From: Saprospiraceae bacterium
GTDB taxonomy: Bacteria > Bacteroidota > Bacteroidia > Chitinophagales > Saprospiraceae
DNA length: 12,452 nucleotides
Assembly (NCBI GenBank): GCA_020849825.1
Contig: JADZFP010000076.1
Location: forward strand, 1-12,452
Direction of reading: 5' to 3'
The position numbers were made by a program, and so were the translations under genes. The first letter of the stretch is position 1; each line of letters starts with the position of its first letter. The notes beneath the pieces are model-generated. The model was not told the DNA's origin, made no database searches, and was given only the letters and a program-made list of their open reading frames with translations. This document shows positions 1-7,339 of the stretch, piece after piece.

Positions 1-200
1 AACCTAACACCTAACACCCAATACCCGCTTCGAGAGCAGCAGTAACCCTTTTGCCAAAACCTAACACCTAAAACCCAATACCCGCTTCGAGAGCAGCAGT
101 AACCCTTTTGCCAAAACCTAACACCTAACACCCAATACCCGCTTCGAGAGCAGCAGTAACCCTTTTGCCAAAACCTAACACCCAAAACCCAAAACCTTCA
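1..200. repeat. 57-bp tandem repeat, three full copies plus a decayed fourth
   Basis: Copies start at 1, 58 and 115, so the period is exactly 57 bp. Copies 1 and 3 are identical and copy 2 differs by one base (ctaaaaccc instead of ctaacaccc). A fourth partial copy starts at 172, keeps the aacctaacaccc start and then degenerates. Each unit has a C/A-rich half built from cctaacac-like words and a unique half containing cgcttcgagagcagcagt. No coding frame is evident across it. The array touches the left window edge, so its full copy number is unknown. It ends just before the predicted promoter element of the next gene. Confidence 0.95.
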
Positions 201-202
201 CC

Positions 203-210
203 TATCTTTG
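203..210 (+). promoter_or_regulatory. Bacteroidota -7 promoter element (TATCTTTG)
   Basis: TATCTTTG matches the Bacteroidota sigma-A -7 consensus TAnnTTTG exactly and lies 37 nt before the ATG at 248. I see no TTTG at the usual spacing for a -33 element. The nearest, at 164-167, is too far upstream and inside the tandem repeat. The call rests on the -7 match and its position. Confidence 0.5.
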
Positions 211-247
211 GAAGTCTTTTTATGAAGGCTAAAAATCGCATTCGCTC

Positions 248-3088
248 ATGAAATTAAGATTACTCCGCCTGGCATCGATTGCCCTTTTTTCTTTGTTCCT
301 CCGCCAGGCCTCGGCCCAGTGCGAATACCGCATTGAAATGTTCGACTCCTTCGGAGACGGCTGGAACGGCGGTATCCTGACCATCACCAGCGGCGCCTCT
401 GTCATGCCTTTCAGCCTGCAAGGGTTTCCTTTTGGCAACGGTGTAGACAGCACGGCGTATTTTACGGTTCAAACCGGCGAACCGCTCACCCTCAACTGGA
501 CGCCCGGTTTTTTTGTCGCAGAAGTCAGTTTTGCCATTTACGATTATTCCGGCAACCTGGTATTTCAATCGGGTTTGCTGACGCCGGGGGAAATCTTTGA
601 AACGACCGGCGTATGTCCTGATTGTTTGAAACCAATCGACGTCAAGGCGGAAAATATTTATGCCGACCGCGCCAAATATCGCTGGACGCCGGTGGGTGTA
701 GGGCCGTACGTCGGCTGGTACGTCATTTACGGGCCAGCGGGTTTTGTACCCGGCCCGGGCGTGGGCGACACGCTTTACGTGACGGTACCCAAAGTCACGA
801 TCAATGGCTTGCAGCAAAAAACAGCCTACGATTTTTACCTGCTGCAAGATTGCGGCGCCGCGGGATTTGCCGATCAGGCGGGTCCTTATTCCTTTGAAAC
901 TTACTGGGCCAACGACGTTGGCATCTCCGCCATCACCTCGCCGCAAAGCGGCTGCGACCTGGGTATCGAAACCATTAGTATCCAGATGAGCAACTACGGC
1001 GCCAATCCGCAGTCGCTTATTCCGTTCAATTTCAGCGTCAACGGCGTGAGCGGCGGCGTTCCTCAACCGCAGGACGGGTTTTACACCGGCGTTTTGGGGA
1101 AAGACAGCACTGAACAACTTGTTTTTGAAACGTTTTTCGACTTTTCCGAACCCGGTGAATACCTGATTGCCGCCTGGTCGGAAATGACCGGCGATCAGCA
1201 AACCGACAACGATACCTTTTACCTGTACGTTGTCAATCGCCTGATCGCGCCCTATACGCAGGATTTTGAAAACTGGAGCGGCGGCTGGTACGTCGATACG
1301 CTCGATAGCAACAACCCGAGTTGGGAGTTTGGTACGCCCGACAAACCCAGCATGCCTTCGGCAGCCAGCGGTGTAAATGCCTGGGTGACCAACCTCGACG
1401 GCGCCTATAATTCCAACGAACGCTCCTACATCAACTCCCCCTGTTTCGATTTCAGCGACCTGACCGAGGACCCCGCAATCGAGTTTTCGCTCAATTATTT
1501 CACAGAATTCTCCTACGACGGCGGCTTCCTCGAAATGTCGATCGACGGCGGTCAAAACTGGGACCGCGTCGGCGAAATCGGCGAGGGCTTCAACTGGTAC
1601 ACGTTCTTTAACGTCAATGCCGGATTGGGCGACGTATGGGCCGGACAAACGCCGGGCTGGATCAAAGCTCGCCACAGCCTGACCGGCGCTGCCGGTGAAA
1701 GCGAAGTGCGCCTGCGCTTCGGCTTCGGGGCCGACCCTTCCGTCCAGTTCATCGGCGGTATGGCTGTCGACGACATACGCATTTACGTGCCCGTGGCCGA
1801 CGACCTCGCAGCCGTCAGTATCACGACAACAGGCGATGCCCTCGAGTGCGGTCTCGAAGACGACAAAGTGCTGTTCCAGTTTGCCAACTTTGGCACCCAG
1901 CCGCAAAACTTCTTCCAGGTAGCCTACTCCGTCAACGACGGACCGGCTGTTGTCGAAAACGTCGGTGCAACCACCCTGAACCCCGACGAAATTTTCACCT
2001 ATACCTTTACCCAACCCTTCGACAGCCGCGACCAAGTTTCCAATATCAAAGCCTGGACGCTGCTGCTCGACGAGCAAAACCTGATCAATGACACTGTTAC
2101 GTACTCGGTAGACCACCGCCCGAGAGCTGTGCCTTTTCAGGAAAACTTCGAAGGTATGCTGCTGCCGGACGGCTGGACGAGCAACGGCTTCATCACCAAT
2201 ACGCACAACAATATTTCCTACGTACTGGCGCATAACCTGTGGGTGAGCAACCCGAGCTTTACCCACGAACTGCCGCGTTACGGCGTACTGGGCGCCAATG
2301 ATACCCTGCGCTTCGACTACCGTATCTCCAATTTCAGCGGCGCCGGCACCGTACCGACTACCCTCGGCCTCGGCAACAAAGTGGATGTTCAGGTTTCCGA
2401 CAATTGCGGACAAACCTACACCACGGTGTACACCATCAACGCCCTCAACCACGTACCCGACATCAACCTGACAACAATCAAAATCGGTCTGGGCAACTAC
2501 GCCAACGAATCGATCCGTATCCGCTTCGTAGGCACCTGGGCTTCGGGCGACTACTATTTCGACCTCGACAACATCAACCTGCTGTCGTGCCCGGCCGATT
2601 TCGAACTCACTGCCGACGTGACCAATGCCAACCCGAACCTCAACAACGGCACGGCAACCGTGAATGTCGGTATCGGCAACCCGCCGTACCAGTACCTGTG
2701 GAGCAACGGTCAAACCTCCCAAACAGCAACCAACCTGCCCGTCGGCGACGCCAGCGTAACCGTTACCGACGCCCTGGGCTGCTCCGGCACCCTGAGCGTC
2801 AGCATCGGCGTTTCGTCGACGCAGGACCTCGCGGGCCTGACGCGCATCGCCCTGCAACCCAACCCGACCAATGGCTGGACGACACTTTTCCTCGATTTCG
2901 ATACGCCCACCGAGGTGCGCCTCGAACTTTTCGACCTGCTGGGCAAAACCGTCTGGACCAGCAACCCGCAACGCGGCAGCTCTCTGGTCGAAAGCATCGA
3001 CCTGAGCAATGTGCCCGCCGGCCTTTACCTGCTTCGCGTCAGCGCCAACGGACAGGCGATGACGAGGAAGGTGGTTAAGGGAGGTTGA
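248..3088 (+). CDS. Large secreted modular protein with SprB-like repeat and T9SS C-terminal sorting domain
   Basis: This is a 946-residue predicted cell-surface or secreted protein. Residues 1-24 are a Sec signal peptide with a likely cleavage after ASA. Residues 25-120 carry the motif DSFGDGWNG, typical of a beta domain at the N-terminus of Bacteroidota exoproteins. About 127-219 resembles a fibronectin type III domain. About 222-330 and 519-622 resemble CARDB-like domains, each with paired 'N(Y/F)G' and 'VN' motifs. About 334-515 resembles a MAM/choice-of-anchor jelly roll and ends in AVDDIRIY. A second anchor-like domain at about 627-780 ends in FDLDNINL. About 785-855 matches a SprB repeat (GTATV, PPYQYLWSNG, VTVTDALGC). 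Residues 866-946 form a type A T9SS sorting domain (LQPNPTNG, FDLLGKTVW, VPAGLYLLRV, RKVVKGG). No catalytic domain is visible, so an adhesin or structural role is inference. The start is set by the signal peptide. Confidence 0.9.
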   Translation: MKLRLLRLASIALFSLFLRQASAQCEYRIEMFDSFGDGWNGGILTITSGASVMPFSLQGFPFGNGVDSTAYFTVQTGEPLTLNWTPGFFVAEVSFAIYDYSGNLVFQSGLLTPGEIFETTGVCPDCLKPIDVKAENIYADRAKYRWTPVGVGPYVGWYVIYGPAGFVPGPGVGDTLYVTVPKVTINGLQQKTAYDFYLLQDCGAAGFADQAGPYSFETYWANDVGISAITSPQSGCDLGIETISIQMSNYGANPQSLIPFNFSVNGVSGGVPQPQDGFYTGVLGKDSTEQLVFETFFDFSEPGEYLIAAWSEMTGDQQTDNDTFYLYVVNRLIAPYTQDFENWSGGWYVDTLDSNNPSWEFGTPDKPSMPSAASGVNAWVTNLDGAYNSNERSYINSPCFDFSDLTEDPAIEFSLNYFTEFSYDGGFLEMSIDGGQNWDRVGEIGEGFNWYTFFNVNAGLGDVWAGQTPGWIKARHSLTGAAGESEVRLRFGFGADPSVQFIGGMAVDDIRIYVPVADDLAAVSITTTGDALECGLEDDKVLFQFANFGTQPQNFFQVAYSVNDGPAVVENVGATTLNPDEIFTYTFTQPFDSRDQVSNIKAWTLLLDEQNLINDTVTYSVDHRPRAVPFQENFEGMLLPDGWTSNGFITNTHNNISYVLAHNLWVSNPSFTHELPRYGVLGANDTLRFDYRISNFSGAGTVPTTLGLGNKVDVQVSDNCGQTYTTVYTINALNHVPDINLTTIKIGLGNYANESIRIRFVGTWASGDYYFDLDNINLLSCPADFELTADVTNANPNLNNGTATVNVGIGNPPYQYLWSNGQTSQTATNLPVGDASVTVTDALGCSGTLSVSIGVSSTQDLAGLTRIALQPNPTNGWTTLFLDFDTPTEVRLELFDLLGKTVWTSNPQRGSSLVESIDLSNVPAGLYLLRVSANGQAMTRKVVKGG

Positions 3089-3121
3089 TGAGGGTTGATA
3101 GAAAAGGTTGATAAGGTTTAT

Positions 3122-3162
3122 AAAAGGGTTTATCCTTCTCTCGGAAGGATAAACCCTTTTTT
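3122..3162 (+). terminator. Intrinsic terminator of the secreted modular protein gene
   Basis: A perfect 17-bp stem pairs 3122-3138 with 3144-3160 around a TCTCG loop and ends in a six-T run (3157-3162). It starts 34 nt after the stop codon at 3086-3088. The A/T ends of the stem also give an A-tract before it, so some function in the reverse direction is possible. Confidence 0.85.
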
Positions 3163-3282
3163 CATGGGTCTAATCGAAATGTATCGGTTTGGTGGCACAA
3201 GTGCCTTCCATCCTGCCGGGCATTTTTATTTCCCGCAGATTTTCGCAGATGAATGGCAGATACCGCGGCGCAAAACCATACT

Positions 3283-3323
3283 AAAAAAGGGTTTACCCTT
3301 CCGAGAGAAGGATAAACCCTTTT
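3283..3323 (-). terminator. Intrinsic terminator of the DUF4175-type gene
   Basis: The stem pairs 3285-3301 with 3307-3323 around a CGAGA loop, with one mismatch (C3296 against A3312). Read on the minus strand it ends in a run of six T (the A-run at 3283-3288). It lies about 50 nt downstream of the minus-strand stop at 3372-3374. It is the inverted near-copy of the hairpin at 3122-3160. Confidence 0.8.
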
Positions 3324-3371
3324 ATAAACCCCATAAACCCTTATCAACCCTTATTCATCAACCCCCTTTTT

Positions 3372-6300
3372 TCATTGCCCCGCCTTGATATACTCTTCCA
3401 CGAGGCCTTTGTAATAAGGTTTGAGCGAAGGTGACACCGTGCGGTACATATCGACTTCTGCGCGGCGTTTTTTCAGGTATTCTTCGAGGGCCGGCGGGAG
3501 TTTGGCGGGTTGTTGCTGGGCGGTTTGAGCCTGGCGCTGTTCGTCCTGTTCGCGTTCGCGTTCGGCGCGTTCTTCTTCGAGCAGGCGGGTCATGATTTGT
3601 TCCTGGCGCTTGAGCATTTCATTGGTCAGGCGTTTGTTGACCAGATCGACCTCGTTTTTCTCCATTTCCTGCATGAGTTCGTCGAGGGCTTTGGAGCCTT
3701 TGCCTTCGGCCTGTTTTTGCTTTTGCAATTCGCGCAGCGCGTTGCGCATAGCGGCTTGCTGGGCGGCCATTTGGGCAAAATCCTTGCTCATGGTGCCCTG
3801 GCCCTTGCCTTGTTCCATACGTTGCTTGAGATCCTGCATCTGATCGCCGAGGCTTTTCTGGCCTTTGGTGATCTTGTCCATGGGTTTTTTGCCACTCTTT
3901 CCTTCGCCCTCGCCGGGTTTTTGGCACGATTGGTTGCCGGGCATGTTGGCGGCCATTTCCTGCTGCATGTTGTTCATGATTTCTGACAGGAGCAGGGCCA
4001 GGTCGTTCATGGCTTTCATGCTGCGTTGTTGTTGCTCGGTGGCAGTGCCGGTGCGGCGTTCCTCGAGTTCGGAAACGGCGTCGCCGATGGCGCTTTTGAC
4101 TTCGGTAACTTTTTCGGTGACAACGCCTTCGAGTTTGAAATTGCGCTTGGCCAGTGCCTGGAGGCTGTCTTCTACGATTTTGAAGTCGTCTTTGATCTTG
4201 TATTGTTGCTGGGTCAGTTCGACATAGCGCGGCGTATTGATGGTCGTCGCAGCGATGTCTTTCATATTCTGCTCCTGAGCGAACGACAGGCCGATGAGGT
4301 TCTCCAGCAATTGGCGCAGCATGGCAATGTCTTCCTCCATTTGTTCCATCTCGCCGTCCGACTGGTTTTGCTTCATCTTGTTGGCGAGGTTTTTCATCTT
4401 GTTGGAGGCCGATTTCTGTTTTTTACCGGCTTTGTTCTTTTGCTTTTGTTCGAGTTGCTGGCCGGCGTCTTTCATGTCGTTTTTGATGTCCTGCATTTCC
4501 TGCTGGCTATCTTCGATCTTCTGAGGGCGTTTCAGTTCTTTATTCTTTTGTTCGAGCTCCTGTTGTTTTTTCTGGAGGTCGTCCATTTTTTTATTCAGTT
4601 CCTCCTGTTGTTGCTGGAGTTCCTGATCTGATTTCTGGCCGTCTTTTTTCTCGTCCTGGTTTTGCTGGTCGCCCTTTTGCTCCTCGTTTTGCTGTTGTTG
4701 TTCCGTCTCTTTATTCAGTTCGTCCTGTTCTTTGGCCAGTTCTTCCAGTTTGTCGATCTGTTGCTGGAGCATGTTTTCCACTTCCAGTTGTTTGTAGAGT
4801 TCCTGGAGGCGGTCGAGTTCCTTGTTGAGTTCCTCGTTGTTGAGTTGCATTTGCTCCATTTTATCCAGCATCTCCTCCTTGTTCATTTCCTGGAGCATTT
4901 TTTCGATCTCTTCCATGAGTTGTTTTTGCTCGGGAGAGAGGGCTTCTTCCATCAGCTTTTCGAGTTGCTCTTCTTTTTTCTGAAGGTCCTCGGTTTGCTG
5001 CTGGTTCATTTCCTGCTGTTGCTGGCGATTTTCCTGGAAGTTTTGTTTAGCCTGTTCGAGCTGTTGCTGGATTTGTTTCTGGCGTTCGAGCAGGCGTTCG
5101 AGTTCTTTGCGCGACTGCCAGTCGAGGTTTTTCTGCTGCAGGATTTTGTCGCGCAGTTTTTTCATTTCCTCGTTGACCTTGGCGCTTTCTTTCAGGGCTT
5201 TTTCGAGGTCTTTTTTGATCTGCTCCGAATTTTCGGCCTGCTGTTTTTCCACCTCTGCGAGGCTGGGCATGCGCCATTGCATGAGGTTGGTGCGGGCGGT
5301 TTTGGAGCCGTTGACGGCGTCGTTGTCGCCCACTTCGAAGTAATAGGTAATCTCGTCGCCGGGAGCCAGGTCGATGTTGCGGAGGTCCCAGGTATGTTCG
5401 TACTGGATTTGTTTGCCGGCGGGTTTGTTCAGTTTGAGGGTGCTGAGCGGCAGCTGGCCCCCCTTGGCTTTTTTCACCTGATAGTTGAAGGTCAGGTTGA
5501 GCAATCCGTAATCGTCGGCGGCATCGCCGGCGAAGAAGATCATACGTTTGTTGGTGCTGTCGCGGAATTCCTCGACCGAAATCTGCGGGTGCTGGTCGGG
5601 GATAATCGTCACGGTGTACGCCACGGAGTCACCATTCGGCAGTAATTCGTTGGCGATGAATATTTTATACGGTTCGTCTTTAAGCGCGCGGCGGCTGAAT
5701 GAGAAGAGTTCGTCGTCGAACCGTTTGGCTTCGGCGGCGGCTTCGTTGCCGAAGCGCATGCTGAGGTGGTCGGTATTTTGCACGTTGAACACCCAGCCGA
5801 TATTGGTGCCTTGCGGGATGACGAGGTCGCCCACATTGGAGAGTTCTTCGTTGGGGCGGCCGAGGTAGCTGGGGTAGTTGAGTTTGACGTTGAACGACAA
5901 GATATTCGGCTTGCGCAGCACGTTCAGCAAATACTCGCGGCTTTCGACGGCGCCTGAGAACAAGTTGAATTTGGTGTCCAGCTGGACGTTGGAGAATTTG
6001 TAGGAAAATTCGTTCGGCGCATCTTTGGTCAGGCGGTACTGCACCTTGCCGAGGTTGATAAACACTTCATTGGGCAGGGCTTGTCCTTCTACTTTTACTT
6101 TCAAAACGTAGTCGGAAAACTGCACGGCCCGAAGGCTGTCGGTTTGCAGGATGAAGCGGAAGGGAGCGGGTTTTTCAAAAGCCTTGTTGCTGTTCCAGAG
6201 GCGGTAGGCGCCTTCGCGCAGGATGTTGGGCGCACCGAGGAAGAGAAAAAGAAGCAACAAAACCGGCGGCAGGGCGTAGCGCAGGTATTTGCGGTTGCTG

Positions 6301-6755
6301 CGCAGGTCGATGGCCATTTTGAAGGGCACCAGTTTGATCTCTTCGCTTTTTTGATTGATCGAGGCGTTGATCAGGTCGGCGTAAATGGCGTTGCTGCTCT
6401 GTTGTTTGAGTTGCAGGATATTGAGCAGTTTGTCTTTTACACCGGCGAAATGCTGCCCGATGATCTGGGCTGCCTGTTCGTGGCTGATGACTTTGCCCAG
6501 ATGGAAATAGTGCAGGAGCGGCAGGGCAATCCAGCGGTACAAAGCCGCGCCGCTGATGAGCAAAAAGCCCCAGAACATGCCGGTTCGCACCTTGGAATTG
6601 AAGTAAAAATAATACTCCAGTACGTTCAGCACAATGAACAGGCCGAGCACGAGCCCTACGGTATACAACGCGCCGCGCAGCAGCTGATTGACGTAGAATT
6701 TGCGAATAAATCCATCGAGCTTTTCGATGAGCAGGGAATAGTTGTCGCGCACCAT
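3372..6755 (-). CDS. DUF4175-family membrane protein with long Q/E/K-rich coiled coil
   Basis: This 1127-residue protein matches the large DUF4175-type proteins of Bacteroidota, which resemble the low-complexity TIGR02302 family of alphaproteobacteria. Their function is not established. Hydrophobic segments at about 28-50, 59-80 and 160-175 predict an inner-membrane anchor. About 195-490 is a beta-rich, Ig-like region with the family-typical pattern LNYPSYLGRP followed by VIPQGT, predicted to lie outside the cytoplasm. From about 495 (SLAEVEKQQAEN) the chain becomes an extreme Q/E/K/N/L-rich coiled coil for roughly 300 residues. It includes runs such as QQQQ and repeated EEL(N)K and MEEM-like heptads, followed by a second Q/K/M-rich segment. 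The C-terminus (LPPALEEYLKKRRAEV to YYKGLVEEYIKAGQ) is ordinary in composition. ATG at 6753-6755 is chosen because the first membrane segment follows closely. A scaffolding or envelope role is only inference. Confidence 0.8.
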   Translation of the reverse strand: MVRDNYSLLIEKLDGFIRKFYVNQLLRGALYTVGLVLGLFIVLNVLEYYFYFNSKVRTGMFWGFLLISGAALYRWIALPLLHYFHLGKVISHEQAAQIIGQHFAGVKDKLLNILQLKQQSSNAIYADLINASINQKSEEIKLVPFKMAIDLRSNRKYLRYALPPVLLLLFLFLGAPNILREGAYRLWNSNKAFEKPAPFRFILQTDSLRAVQFSDYVLKVKVEGQALPNEVFINLGKVQYRLTKDAPNEFSYKFSNVQLDTKFNLFSGAVESREYLLNVLRKPNILSFNVKLNYPSYLGRPNEELSNVGDLVIPQGTNIGWVFNVQNTDHLSMRFGNEAAAEAKRFDDELFSFSRRALKDEPYKIFIANELLPNGDSVAYTVTIIPDQHPQISVEEFRDSTNKRMIFFAGDAADDYGLLNLTFNYQVKKAKGGQLPLSTLKLNKPAGKQIQYEHTWDLRNIDLAPGDEITYYFEVGDNDAVNGSKTARTNLMQWRMPSLAEVEKQQAENSEQIKKDLEKALKESAKVNEEMKKLRDKILQQKNLDWQSRKELERLLERQKQIQQQLEQAKQNFQENRQQQQEMNQQQTEDLQKKEEQLEKLMEEALSPEQKQLMEEIEKMLQEMNKEEMLDKMEQMQLNNEELNKELDRLQELYKQLEVENMLQQQIDKLEELAKEQDELNKETEQQQQNEEQKGDQQNQDEKKDGQKSDQELQQQQEELNKKMDDLQKKQQELEQKNKELKRPQKIEDSQQEMQDIKNDMKDAGQQLEQKQKNKAGKKQKSASNKMKNLANKMKQNQSDGEMEQMEEDIAMLRQLLENLIGLSFAQEQNMKDIAATTINTPRYVELTQQQYKIKDDFKIVEDSLQALAKRNFKLEGVVTEKVTEVKSAIGDAVSELEERRTGTATEQQQRSMKAMNDLALLLSEIMNNMQQEMAANMPGNQSCQKPGEGEGKSGKKPMDKITKGQKSLGDQMQDLKQRMEQGKGQGTMSKDFAQMAAQQAAMRNALRELQKQKQAEGKGSKALDELMQEMEKNEVDLVNKRLTNEMLKRQEQIMTRLLEEERAEREREQDEQRQAQTAQQQPAKLPPALEEYLKKRRAEVDMYRTVSPSLKPYYKGLVEEYIKAGQ

Positions 6756-6907
6756 AATCCAGGATAAATAGTTACCGGCTAAAGTTGCGGGAAAGCCGGG
6801 GTATTAAAACGAATTTTCCACCAAAAGGTTATAAAACAGCCGTTTTTAACCGGTTTGAATACTTGAATTTATATTGCACACAGCGGGCTGTGCGGATTTG
6901 CGGGATT
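6756..6907. other. Upstream region of the DUF4175-type gene
   Basis: This AT-richer stretch should hold the promoter of the minus-strand gene starting at 6755. I find no exact TAnnTTTG on the minus strand. An 8-bp palindrome AACCGGTT sits at 6848-6855. Nothing else is supported. Confidence 0.4.
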
Positions 6908-7330
6908 GTGTGAAAAATTTGGTGTCACGCAAAGTCGCAAAGTTCGCAAAGGGGTTTTCCCTGTATTTTCTATGTGCCTCTGCGTCTCTGCGTGCAACAT
7001 TTTTTTGTTTCACGCAGAGGCGCAGTGACGCAGAGGGGCTCGTGTAAGCTTTACGCACTTCGCGCGCTTGGCGACTTGGCGTGAAAACTTGGTGTCACGC
7101 AAAGTCGCAAAGTTCGCAAAGGGGCTTCCTTGTATTTTCTCTGTGCCTCTGCGTCTCTGCGTGCAACATTTTTTTGTTTCACGCAGAGGCGCAGAGACGC
7201 AGAGAGTTTTGCTTGTCTGTTTTGATTTCTCTCATTGCGTGTTTTTCGATCGCTACTTGAATCCACAACCGCCTTTGCGCGCTTTGCTTCTTTGCACTCT
7301 TCGCGTGAAATACTCACCCCTCTGCGCGCA
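6908..7330. repeat. REP-like mosaic of direct and inverted short repeats
   Basis: Two direct copies of a ~126-bp unit (about 6910-7036 and 7081-7205) are nearly identical. Each has a U1 module built on CGCAAAG (6926-6952 and 7096-7122) and a U2 hairpin. In U2, cctctgcgtctctgcgtg (6977-6994; 7146-7163) is followed by a 16-nt T-rich loop and a complementary arm starting cacgcagagg (from 7011; from 7180). Degenerate inverted U1 copies lie at about 7056-7083 and 7272-7307. U1 and U2 share an ~8-nt NCGCARAG periodicity. Short open frames across the region read as repetitive LRLCV and ARRDAEAQR peptides, which I take as repeat artefacts. The hairpins lack a T-run outside the stem, so they do not look like simple terminators. 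Confidence 0.9.
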
Positions 7331-7339
7331 ACAAAGATA

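Larger units (their letters stand above)
3083..3366. repeat. Imperfect inverted repeat filling the convergent intergenic gap
   Basis: The left arm (about 3083-3162) and right arm (about 3285-3366) are imperfect reverse complements. Each consists of spaced GGTTGAT-type words, then GGTTTATAAAAGGG, then a 39-nt hairpin. The hairpin loop reads TCTCG on the left and CGAGA on the right, so the two hairpins are inverted copies and not merely similar stems. The left arm includes the last codons and stop of the upstream gene (GGT TGA at 3083-3088). The spacer of about 120 bp (3163-3284) contains a small hairpin (GGCAC AA GTGCC) and the short direct repeat CGCAGAT. I see no gene in it. Confidence 0.85.

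Noticed and set aside
164..167. TTTG as -33 element for the T9SS cargo gene
   Set aside because: Its spacing to TATCTTTG is about 35 bp, well beyond the usual 19-21 bp, and it is part of the tandem repeat.
1..200. CRISPR array
   Set aside because: The 57-bp units are contiguous and identical throughout, with no unique spacers and no cas genes.
260..2971. A 903-residue open frame antisense to the T9SS cargo gene
   Set aside because: The plus-strand frame has a signal peptide, recognisable domains and a sorting domain. The antisense frame has none and is explained by GC-rich codon use leaving few stops on the other strand.
3095..3388. A 97-residue plus-strand open frame in the convergent gap
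   Set aside because: It consists of the two terminator hairpins and the spacer and has no protein-like features.
3510..5645. Several long plus-strand open frames (for example 4662-5645) antisense to the DUF4175-type gene, reading as L/F-rich 'membrane' proteins
   Set aside because: They are the complement of the Q/E/K-rich coiled coil, whose codons read backwards as Leu and Phe. No independent motif is present.
6910..7205. Insertion sequence or attachment site
   Set aside because: No transposase, terminal inverted repeats with target duplication or integrase is visible. The repeats are better described as a REP-like composite.
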